Source of the DNA: Haloarcula pelagica
Lineage (GTDB): Archaea > Halobacteriota > Halobacteria > Halobacteriales > Haloarculaceae
Length of the DNA: 64,000 bases
NCBI RefSeq assembly: GCF_030127105.1
Contig: NZ_CP126162.1
Span: 310,001 to 374,000 of the forward strand
Reading direction: 5' to 3'
Shown in pieces: positions 34,941-42,617 of the stretch; position 1 is the first letter of the stretch, and the number at the start of each line of letters is the position of its first letter. Both the position numbers and the translations under genes were made by a program. The notes under the pieces were generated by a model that had not been told where the DNA came from, did no database searches, and was given only the letters and a program-made list of their open reading frames with translations.

Positions 34941-35309
34941 TGGAACGCTCTGTCTGTTAGGTGGGGTACCGTCGCGGTCCGCCCCTCTCGGGAGGCCACT
35001 ACCTAACGGTTCCGTGGGTAACCTTTTGTTACAGTCTCGTTACCGACCGTTGTACAGTGGCTTCGGCAGATCGACTATCCGGTACAGACAGCCGCAGTAA
35101 CGGCTACAACACCCGTAGCCACGAGCGGACGGGACCGACGGAACGGTCGGACCGTGCCGGTTGTCATCGCTCACGAGCCGTCCGGGACAGGCCCGGTCGT
35201 GACGTTCGAGAATCAATTGTTGAAATAGCAATCAAACTATAAGTACCCCGCTCTCAAACGGATAGCGTAGCTTACCACGTCCAACTGCGCCACGTGTGGC
35301 TCGATCAGG
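34941..35309. other. 369-bp divergent spacer between DUF7344 genes
   Basis: It contains TTTTGTTACAG at 35024-35034 on the left and a TATA-like AACTATAAGTAC around 35234-35245, about 65 bases before the ATG at 35310. No small gene is evident. Confidence 0.4.
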
Positions 35310-35900
35310 ATGTCACGAATAACCAGCTCGACCGACGAAGCCGACGGGACTCGCCCCAATACCACAGTTGATGGCGGGGCCGACGAGGAAGCGTCCAGCC
35401 AGCCTCCCGACTCGCCGGCAGAAGCCGACCCCGGGATCGCACCGGAGACTGCGTTCGACATCCTCCGGAACAGCCGGCGGCGCCTCGCGATCGTGTACCT
35501 CCTCGAAACCGAGGGCGGCGCCGTCTCTCTCGGCGACCTCGCCGAACACGTCGCGGCGATCGAGAACGGTGTCTCCCGCGAGGAACTGTCCTCGGCACAG
35601 CGAAAACGGGTGTACGTCTCCCTCTACCAGAGCCATCTCCCACGGATGGAAGAGGCCGGAATCGTGCGCTTCGACCAGGACCGCGGACTGGTCTCACCCG
35701 GCCCCCAGGCCGCCGCCGTCGAAGCGTATCTTGACCCAACAGGGCGCCGCGACTCCCGCCGTTGCTACGTGGCCATCACGGTCGCCGGGACGGCACTGCT
35801 CGCGGTCAGTTTCCTGACCGGCACGATCCCCGGTTCCGCCGTCGCCCTCGCGGTCCTGCTCGCCGTCGGTATCTGTACGCTCGTCGACCGACTGCGGTGA
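35310..35900 (+). CDS. DUF7344 winged-helix protein with C-terminal membrane pair
   Basis: 196 residues. After a ~45-residue acidic N-terminus come AFDILRNSRRRLAIVYLLE, VSLGDLAEHVAAIEN and SSAQRKRVYVSLYQSHLPRMEEAGIVRF, then two membrane helices (CYVAITVAGTALLAVSFLTG, SAVALAVLLAVGICTLV). It is divergent from the paralogue at 34398 across a 369-bp spacer, which suggests cross-regulation. Confidence 0.85.
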   Translation: MSRITSSTDEADGTRPNTTVDGGADEEASSQPPDSPAEADPGIAPETAFDILRNSRRRLAIVYLLETEGGAVSLGDLAEHVAAIENGVSREELSSAQRKRVYVSLYQSHLPRMEEAGIVRFDQDRGLVSPGPQAAAVEAYLDPTGRRDSRRCYVAITVAGTALLAVSFLTGTIPGSAVALAVLLAVGICTLVDRLR

Positions 35901-35939
35901 CCGGCCGACGAGGGCACGGCTCGATAGATCGACGCCCGG

Positions 35940-36572
35940 TCACTGGTCGGACTGCCGGAGACGCGACAGCGCGATCTTGACCGCCAGGAACCGCCCGGCG
36001 TAGAACACGAGCACACTCGCACCGAACGCCAGCAGCGAGACGGTACTGACCGAGATGCCAAAGCCCGACGGCGCAAACGGGTTCCGGCCCATCGTCGCCA
36101 CGTAGGCCTCGATCGCACCGGCACCGCCGAGGCCGAGCGCAAAGAGCAGCACCGACACCAGAATCCCGACCCCGCCGGTCCCGAGCGCGACGTAGCGCGC
36201 GAAGTCCTCGACGTTGAGGACCGCGTGGGCTTGCTCCTCGGTCAGGGGTGTTCGAGACACTCGGTACAGGACGGCCCCGACGAGCAACACGGCGCTCAGC
36301 AACTGGAAGGCACCGCCGAACAGGCCCATCAGCAGGACCTTCGGAGACGCGACCGCGGGATCGACTGCCGGGAGGTACTGAGCCGTCCCGGCGGGATAGA
36401 GCCCGTACATCGGGAGGATCAGGGCCAGTAGTCCCAGCAGCGCACTCTGGAGCGCCAGTGTGCGAGGAACTGTCTGTCGGAAGTAAGCGTATCGCTCGTA
36501 GCGCACACGCTCGTAGGCCGACCCGGAGAGCAACGCGTCGGTGATGTCGTCGTCGTGCGTATCGGCGGACAT
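35940..36572 (-). CDS. Four-helix haloarchaeal membrane protein
   Basis: 210 residues from ATG 36572. An N-terminal soluble part (YERVRYERYAYFRQTVPR) leads into four helices: LALQSALLGLLALILPMYGLY, VLLMGLFGGAFQLLSAVLLVG, YVALGTGGVGILVSVLLFAL and VSTVSLLAFGASVLVFYAG. A TATATAATTC box lies about 40 bases upstream. No family known to me. Confidence 0.68.
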   Translation of the reverse strand: MSADTHDDDITDALLSGSAYERVRYERYAYFRQTVPRTLALQSALLGLLALILPMYGLYPAGTAQYLPAVDPAVASPKVLLMGLFGGAFQLLSAVLLVGAVLYRVSRTPLTEEQAHAVLNVEDFARYVALGTGGVGILVSVLLFALGLGGAGAIEAYVATMGRNPFAPSGFGISVSTVSLLAFGASVLVFYAGRFLAVKIALSRLRQSDQ

Positions 36573-36734
36573 AGTCAGATCGAAACTTCGTGAACGTGGT
36601 ATGCTGAATCTTCTATATAATTCTTTCCCGTCACGCCCGGTCGACGGGGCGGTCACCGTCAGCCGCTCCGCAGATCCCCCGAAGTACCCCTAACCCGTGT
36701 AAACGGACATATGTATGGGGAGTAATACCACGAT

Positions 36735-37595
36735 ATGAACTGGAAACGCCTCGCTATCGCCGTCGTCGTCGGTTTCGTGCTGGTGGTCGCAGCGGTGATC
36801 GGCGGCGCCTGGCTGTTCGTCACCGACGACAGCCCGCTGTTGTTCTACGACGCCCGACCGGCGACAGTCGAGGAACCCGCCCGCTCCGAAGCGGGGTATA
36901 CGCCCGTGAACACGACCTCGTTCAACGTGAGTTACCGTCCGGTCCCCGGAATCGCCCGCAACGTGAGCCTCAGGGTCTGGGCGAGTACGTACGTCAGCGG
37001 CGTCTCGGCGGCGACCGATCAGCCTCCGGCGGCGACATCGGCCAGTGGCGACACGACGGTCGACGTGGCAAACGCCTCCGTGGTGACTGTCTTCTCCATG
37101 TCGTCGCTGGAACTCGGACCCGTCGCGTTCAATCCACTGGTGTACGCCTCCGACCCTGGCGTCTTGAATCAGTCCGGGTTCCTCGTCGACCAGGGAGAGG
37201 CGTACCTGCCGTCGAACGTGACGAACGTCACCGACCTCACGGTCCGCAGCGACCGGCCCGTCCGGATGCTGGGCCAGGACACGCAGCTGACGCGGCTTGG
37301 TGGCTCGGTGGCTGTCTCACCCACGTCCGACCCCGTCAACGTCACCGTCTATGTCGCCAGGGTGACCCACGAGGGAAACGTCGTCATAGTCGTCGGCGTC
37401 GCACCCATCTCGGGGGACACTAGTGAGGAGTTCGCGACGCTCGTCGAGGGTGTCCGTCACTGGGAGCGCGGTGCGGGGACGCCACCGACTCGGCAACGGA
37501 CCGGACAGCAGGAACGCGTCGCTACCGTGTCCCCCGGACCGCTGGACGGTGATCTCGTCGACGACCGATCCGCCGACGGTGTCGTCACTCACTGA
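36735..37595 (+). CDS. Exported haloarchaeal protein (DUF6517-like)
   Basis: 286 residues. One N-terminal helix (LAIAVVVGFVLVVAAVIGGAWLF) acts as signal anchor; the rest is an extracellular beta-rich domain with several N-glycosylation sequons (NTT, NVS, NAS, NVT). The layout and the VFSMSSLELGPVAFNPL region resemble DUF6517-type proteins, though I am not certain of the family. The last ~40 residues are unstructured. Confidence 0.65.
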   Translation: MNWKRLAIAVVVGFVLVVAAVIGGAWLFVTDDSPLLFYDARPATVEEPARSEAGYTPVNTTSFNVSYRPVPGIARNVSLRVWASTYVSGVSAATDQPPAATSASGDTTVDVANASVVTVFSMSSLELGPVAFNPLVYASDPGVLNQSGFLVDQGEAYLPSNVTNVTDLTVRSDRPVRMLGQDTQLTRLGGSVAVSPTSDPVNVTVYVARVTHEGNVVIVVGVAPISGDTSEEFATLVEGVRHWERGAGTPPTRQRTGQQERVATVSPGPLDGDLVDDRSADGVVTH

Positions 37596-38043
37596 CGGTG
37601 CATTCGCCGTCAAAAATTCGTGTGGTGACCGTCTGTCGTCACGCGACGACGGTCGCAGCCGCGATGAACGACCACTTCGTTCCGCTGCGGGTCTCTGTCT
37701 GTTTCTGTGCTGCCTTGTTTCGGTTGCGGCGGTGCTTCCAATTCATCGTATTACACTCAACGCCCCCCGTGCATAAATACCTTTTCAATTTCTGATATGT
37801 TGTGGCTGAACGACGATTACAGTTTAGCGTGCTGAATTACGCATGATAACGCACGATCGACAACGTAATCAAATGTTCATTATACAATTTCAGACATGTT
37901 TGTGGGCGCTAGCACGCACCAGTGGCCGGCGGCGCGGCTGGGGCTGTGGCAGTGCCGTCCGAACGCGGCTGTAGGGAGGGACGGGCCGCTCTGTTTCCGC
38001 CGGGGACAGCAGAGATATGTCGCCCCAGTACGAACAGTAACGC
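37596..38043. other. 448-bp AT-rich spacer with direct repeat
   Basis: The GC content drops sharply between about 37740 and 37900. A ~20-bp direct repeat (37786-37805 and 37885-37905) brackets the AT-rich core. No gene supported. The promoter of the universal stress gene must lie at its right end. Confidence 0.5.
37786..37905. repeat. Direct repeat pair CAATTTC(T/A)GA(T/C)ATGTT
   Basis: Copies at 37786-37805 and 37885-37905 share CAATTTC, GA, ATGTT and GTGG with two substitutions and one single-base indel. They flank ~80 bp of AT-rich DNA with no ORF. Confidence 0.55.
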
Positions 38044-38454
38044 ATGACCATCCTCGTGGCAATCGCCGACGACGCCGCGCGCGATCGGGTCCTGGATACG
38101 GCGACAGAGCTGGGCACGGGATTGGATCGGGACCTCTACATCGTCCACCTCGTCGAACAACAGACCGCCAACCCGAAAGCCCGACGGATCCGCGAGGAGA
38201 TCCGGGAGCGGACCAGCGATGCGGCCGTCGTCTCGACCATCTCGGTGGAGTACATCACCCACCAGGGGAGCCGTAGCGCGACCCGGACGGCCAGGGAACT
38301 GCTCGATATCGCGGCCGATGTCGACATCACCCACATCGTCATGGGCCACCTCTCGAAAGGCGTCGTCGAGAACATCACGCAGGGGAACACGGCCTTCGCC
38401 GTCGTCGACGAGTCGACCGTCCCCGTCACGATCGTCCCTGTCGGCGGCGAGTGA
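38044..38454 (+). CDS. Universal stress protein (UspA family)
   Basis: 136 residues with the Usp fold: MTILVAIADDAARDRVLDTA, ARELLDIAADVDITHIVMGHLSKG and a final strand VPVTIVPVG. The nucleotide-binding loop is a variant (GHLSKGVVENITQGNTAFAVV), so ATP binding is plausible but not certain. Single-gene unit converging on the DUF2617 gene. Confidence 0.9.
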   Translation: MTILVAIADDAARDRVLDTATELGTGLDRDLYIVHLVEQQTANPKARRIREEIRERTSDAAVVSTISVEYITHQGSRSATRTARELLDIAADVDITHIVMGHLSKGVVENITQGNTAFAVVDESTVPVTIVPVGGE

Positions 38455-38468
38455 CCGCTCCGCGGTCC

Positions 38469-38972
38469 TCACTCGGACTCGCCGACGATCTCGCTCCGGC
38501 CGGTGCCGATCGGGTCCTGGTCCGGCAGTCGCGTGAACCGCGTTCGACTGTACAGCGTGAGGTCGTACTCGGGATACGTGTGGTACGTCTCGTACCCGTC
38601 CTTGTCGAGCGCGATCGCCGTGACGGCGTCCTGGCCGAACCAGTACGACAGGTCGAACGACTCTCCGGCCGGGAACGACGCGAGCGGCCGGTGTTCGAGC
38701 ACCGTCTCGCACCGAATACCGTCCGTCTCGTGGTCGAGCCGTCGCCGCTCGCCCCCGTCTTTCAGCGGGATCGTCGCTCCGGTACTCTCGACGGGGTCAC
38801 ACGACGAGAGCTCGTAGAAGTCGTACTCGGGCGCGCTCACGTAGTGTGAACTCCCGATGACACGGAACCGGAACTCGGTGCCCAGGAAGGGCTGCGTGAG
38901 TTCGTCGAACACGGTGACCTCGTCGGTCGGCGGGGTCGAACTGTGGACGAACGTCAGTGTCTCTCTGGTCAT
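38469..38972 (-). CDS. DUF2617 family protein
   Basis: 167 residues from ATG 38972. TEFRFRVIGSSHYVSAP, RCETVLEHRPLASF, DAVTAIALDKDGYETYHTYPEYDLTLYSRTRF match the actinobacterial DUF2617 pattern (shape, GASH and YHTYP blocks). Function unknown. It overlaps the spermidine-synthase-like gene by four bases (ATGA), so the two are translated together. Confidence 0.72.
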   Translation of the reverse strand: MTRETLTFVHSSTPPTDEVTVFDELTQPFLGTEFRFRVIGSSHYVSAPEYDFYELSSCDPVESTGATIPLKDGGERRRLDHETDGIRCETVLEHRPLASFPAGESFDLSYWFGQDAVTAIALDKDGYETYHTYPEYDLTLYSRTRFTRLPDQDPIGTGRSEIVGESE

Positions 38973-40738
38973 GTGTAGCCGACGATGATGTCGTAGTTCG
39001 GATCGAAGACGCTGTTCGGTTTGACGCCGCGATACGTCGCCAGCCGCTCCCACTCGAACGGTCCCAGTCGGTCGCCAGTCCGCCTGACGTACTCCCCGCG
39101 AGCCCGTTCCAGGGACGGCTCCGGCGTCGGCCCGTGAGAGAGGACGTAGAACCGCTCGCCGCGTTCGTACTCCCCGTCGCCGTCCAGGTCGTCGACCACG
39201 GAGTAGGAAAGGTGACGGTCGAAGCCGGCGGCGGCGACGGTGTTGTGGTAGGCCTTGTTGTGCTGGGGGTAGTTGTACCGGGAGTACACCCAGGAGACGA
39301 CGACCCCGCGGTCGGTGAGATGTCGGCCCAGGAGGGTGTAAAACTCCTGGGAGTACAGCGGGAGCGCGTCGTCGCTACGGGCGCCCGGCACGTCGAGCAG
39401 TATCAGGTCGTACCGCTTGTCCGTCCCCCGCAGGTACGTGTAGGCGTCACCGACGGTGGTGTTCAGCCGGTCGTACCTGTAGGCGTTGTCGTGGAACTGC
39501 TCGAAGTAGCTCCGGTTTTTCGTGTACTCTAAGAACTCCCCGTCGATGTCGACCTGGTCGACGGAGACGTTGTACTCCCGGAGGTGGTTCACCGCGACGT
39601 AGTCGCCCCCGCCGACGAGCAGGACATCGACGGACGACTGGTTCTCGTACATCGACATCGGGATGTCGACGAGCCCGCTGTGGTAGGAGTCGACCCAGCT
39701 ATCACACAACTGTAACGCGCTGTCCAGACGGAGACACCGCTCGGGGCCGGCGTGTGCCTCGACACGGCGCTCGTACAGCGTGAGCCGCTGGTAGGCCGTC
39801 GTGCGGTAGGTCTGTACGTCGATCTCGACCGCGCCCGGGCGGTACTCGTCGGCGATCCGATCGCCCATGTACGCCCCGGTGACCGTCCGATCGACGCGCT
39901 CGCCGTTCGCGACCAGTCCGCCGTAGGTCCCCGTCAACAGCAGGCCCACGACGAGCACCGCACGCCAGTTCCCGACCGTCGGCCGCGAGAGGCTCTCGGA
40001 GACCCCGGTCAGCGTCCAGGCCGCGAACGCGAGCGCCGCCAGCGCGTTGAGCAGCCCCAGGACGAGCACCGTCACCACGAGTCCCAGCCGCGGGTACAAC
40101 ACGAGCGCGTAGACGACGGTGCCGAGGAGACTCCCGATGTAGTCCGCGCCGAGTACCTCAGAGAGCGACCGTCCATCGGAGTCCGAGACGCTGAAGAACA
40201 CGCCCATCACACGGCGGACGACCCGGCGGGGGTAGAGACTCCCCATGGCCGAGAACAGCGAGTCTTCCCGGTCCTCGACCAGATCGTCCAGCAGCGGGAG
40301 CTCGAACCCCGAGAGGACGCCGACGACGACGATCGGCAGGTGCGCGAGCACGAGCGTGACGGTGTATTTCCCCGGGAACGCCACGTTCGGGAACGAGTTC
40401 AGGGCGACGATGAACCCGGCGCCGACCGGGCCCGCGAGCGAGAGATACACCTCGGTCCGTAGCAGGTTCGACTCGGGGTCGTCGAGCTGGCCCGACAGCA
40501 AGGCGCCGACACCGAGCGAGAACATGTACAGACCGATCGTGATCGAGTACCGGACGACCGTCCCGCCGTAGAAGACCGTCAGGAACTGCGAGTACACGAG
40601 TTCGTACGCGATCGAACAGAACGCGACGACGACGGTCAGTCCCAGTTTGAACCGGCGGTCGGTCACCGACCCCCATCGGGCGGAGTCGGGACTATCCATG
40701 CCGCTCCCGCCGGTCGCATCGGACGCGGACTGGGACAT
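38969..40738 (-). CDS. Membrane-anchored spermidine-synthase-like protein
   Basis: 589 residues. The first ~285 residues hold about seven to eight membrane helices in two groups (VVVAFCSIAYELVYSQFLTVF... and VLVLGLLNALAALAFAAWT...). The C-terminal part has the aminopropyltransferase fold: VDVLLVGGGDYVAVNHLREY, VDQVDIDGEFLEY, YDLILLDVPGARSDDALPLYSQEFYTLL. The same two-part build occurs in bacterial membrane spermidine synthases. Polyamine synthesis is not proven; it could be a related transferase. It is flanked by a Tat lipoprotein upstream and DUF2617 downstream. Confidence 0.85.
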   Translation of the reverse strand: MSQSASDATGGSGMDSPDSARWGSVTDRRFKLGLTVVVAFCSIAYELVYSQFLTVFYGGTVVRYSITIGLYMFSLGVGALLSGQLDDPESNLLRTEVYLSLAGPVGAGFIVALNSFPNVAFPGKYTVTLVLAHLPIVVVGVLSGFELPLLDDLVEDREDSLFSAMGSLYPRRVVRRVMGVFFSVSDSDGRSLSEVLGADYIGSLLGTVVYALVLYPRLGLVVTVLVLGLLNALAALAFAAWTLTGVSESLSRPTVGNWRAVLVVGLLLTGTYGGLVANGERVDRTVTGAYMGDRIADEYRPGAVEIDVQTYRTTAYQRLTLYERRVEAHAGPERCLRLDSALQLCDSWVDSYHSGLVDIPMSMYENQSSVDVLLVGGGDYVAVNHLREYNVSVDQVDIDGEFLEYTKNRSYFEQFHDNAYRYDRLNTTVGDAYTYLRGTDKRYDLILLDVPGARSDDALPLYSQEFYTLLGRHLTDRGVVVSWVYSRYNYPQHNKAYHNTVAAAGFDRHLSYSVVDDLDGDGEYERGERFYVLSHGPTPEPSLERARGEYVRRTGDRLGPFEWERLATYRGVKPNSVFDPNYDIIVGYT

Positions 40739-40750
40739 CCGGTGGTGGAC

Positions 40751-41452
40751 TCACACGCGGGGACGGACGTGCCAGGACTTGTCGATCTGCCAGGAGCCGT
40801 TGTTGTCGATCTCGAAGTCCGCACCTTGCCACCCGAAGTCGGCGTTCGACTCCTCGCCGACGAGTTTCGTTCCGACGCGATACCACCCCTCCTGTGGGCT
40901 GCTGGACGGGGCCGCCTCCGAGAGCGCGACCGTGTGTGACGCCCCGTTCTGTGCGCTGGACCACTGTGTGTCCCAGGGGACCGGTCCCGCATCGGGCGGG
41001 TCGTTCTCGTAGCGCTGGTCGCTGCCGAGGTAGGCGACGCCGGCCGCACTGATCGCCGCCGGGTACATCCGCAGTTCGTCGTCGTGTTCCTCCCGCCAGT
41101 CGTCGTAGTCGCCGCCGTGCCAGACGGCCCACCCGTGTCGGCCGCGGGGCGCGTTGCTGTAGGCGCCGGAGCCACGTGTCGCACCGCGTGCGCCTTTCTG
41201 AGCGCTGGCGACGCCGACTGGGGAGAGCTGTCCGAGCGCCAGCGAGCCGTCGACGGTTTCGACACGCGACTCGACTCTGGGGTTCGAGACGAACTGGATC
41301 TGCAACTGCGTCCCGCTCAGCGAGACACCTTCGAACACCTGTGCTCTGCGGGGTGGAGGGGAACTGCTCCCGCCGGAACAGCCGGCGAGCGCGCTCAGGG
41401 CGGTCCCTCCGATCAGCGCCGACCCGCTGCGGAGGAACGATCGTCGATCCAT
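40751..41452 (-). CDS. Tat lipoprotein, function unknown
   Basis: 233 residues. DRRSFLRSGSALIGGTALSALAGCSGG is a Tat signal with a lipobox (LAGC), so the mature protein is probably lipid-anchored outside the cell. The body has HGWAVWHGGDYDDWREEHDDE and ends in FEIDNNGSWQIDKSWHVRPRV. The gap to the spermidine-synthase-like gene is 12 bases, indicating one operon. It occupies the place of the small exported protein in actinobacterial DUF2617 loci, but I cannot show homology. Confidence 0.75.
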   Translation of the reverse strand: MDRRSFLRSGSALIGGTALSALAGCSGGSSSPPPRRAQVFEGVSLSGTQLQIQFVSNPRVESRVETVDGSLALGQLSPVGVASAQKGARGATRGSGAYSNAPRGRHGWAVWHGGDYDDWREEHDDELRMYPAAISAAGVAYLGSDQRYENDPPDAGPVPWDTQWSSAQNGASHTVALSEAAPSSSPQEGWYRVGTKLVGEESNADFGWQGADFEIDNNGSWQIDKSWHVRPRV

Positions 41453-41554
41453 ATTGCGTCCACGTATTTGCAGCGGTAAATAACTTCCGCTTACCTCGGC
41501 GTTCGACCCCCTTCCCACTGTTTGAAGTGTGCTCGTTCGGTAGGTAGGGCAAGC

Positions 41555-42520
41555 ATGGGAGACGACTGGACCGCCCCGACAGACGAGTTCTCGGGCGACG
41601 TGCGCCTCCAACACCGCGAGGAGACGATGGGACTTCGGGGGGCCGAAGACGTGTACGTCAGTGGCGAGGCCGTCGCTGGTGAACTGGCCTTCCTCGACGC
41701 GGAGTACGTCTTTACCGACGTGGCAGTCGACGGCTCGCCGTCGCTGGACGGGGGCGATGTCGACACCGCGGTCAGCGGCGACCTGGACGACGGCTACGTC
41801 GACGATGTCGCCGACGACGTGGTCGTCACGGAGATCGAAGACGCGTTCGTCCAGTACGGCGGGGCCGAGCGGGTCACCGTCGGCGGCGTCGAACAGGTCT
41901 TCCACGACGACTCCGCCGCACCGACGAAATCACCCGAACAGTACGAGGTCACGGTCAACGGCTGGAACCACTCCCGGAAGGTGACCGACCCACGGGACGG
42001 CGTCGCAGTCGTCGGCGCGAAAAACGAGGTCCGGGTCACGGAGGCCGCCCACGACCTGACGGTGTACGTCGTCGGGTGGGACAACGAGGTCCGCGTCGAG
42101 GGCCGGAACGCGGACGTGACGGTGTTTTTCGTCGGCCGCGACAACACCGTCAGCACCGGCCCGTACCTCTCCCAGTCGCTGGCAGCCGAGAGCGGGTTCG
42201 ACAACACGGTCGACGCCGATCCGCTCCCGCCCGATGCCGTCATCCAGACCTCGAAGTCCGAGGCCCACGGCGACGCCGTCTTCGGCCGGCACAAACTCAC
42301 CTGGCAGGAGCCGGCCGCCGACAAGGACTGGTGTCCCAACTGCGGCAGCAACGCCGACGCCGTCATCGCCCGGAAACAGCGGGACGCGCTGTTCCTGTTC
42401 AAACTCCCGGTCCGGACCTACGACGACGGCGGCGTCTCCTACGAGTGTGAACACTGTAGCCGCCACGCGCCCGACCACGTCTCGCTGTCCGAAGCCGAAC
42501 GCCGCGACGCCTTGGAGTGA
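41555..42520 (+). CDS. Beta-repeat protein with C-terminal zinc ribbon
   Basis: 321 residues. Residues ~130-215 hold three similar beta repeats (EYEVTVNGWNHSRKV, LTVYVVGWDNEVRV, VTVFFVGRDNTVS). The C-terminal ~70 residues contain CPNCG and, 32 residues further on, CEHC, a four-Cys zinc ribbon. No signal peptide. Divergent from the Tat lipoprotein gene and upstream of the channel gene by 97 bases in the same direction. Confidence 0.7.
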   Translation: MGDDWTAPTDEFSGDVRLQHREETMGLRGAEDVYVSGEAVAGELAFLDAEYVFTDVAVDGSPSLDGGDVDTAVSGDLDDGYVDDVADDVVVTEIEDAFVQYGGAERVTVGGVEQVFHDDSAAPTKSPEQYEVTVNGWNHSRKVTDPRDGVAVVGAKNEVRVTEAAHDLTVYVVGWDNEVRVEGRNADVTVFFVGRDNTVSTGPYLSQSLAAESGFDNTVDADPLPPDAVIQTSKSEAHGDAVFGRHKLTWQEPAADKDWCPNCGSNADAVIARKQRDALFLFKLPVRTYDDGGVSYECEHCSRHAPDHVSLSEAERRDALE

Positions 42521-42617
42521 CCGGCCGCGCCTGCGGCGAACAGATTCCGTCGACAGCCTGCAAAATCTATCGGCTGCCGGATAAACACTTTTGACGGTCG
42601 TCCTGAACTATAGGGCA

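Noticed and set aside
37786-37905. Insertion-sequence ends
   Set aside because: The repeat is direct, not inverted, and the interval carries no transposase.
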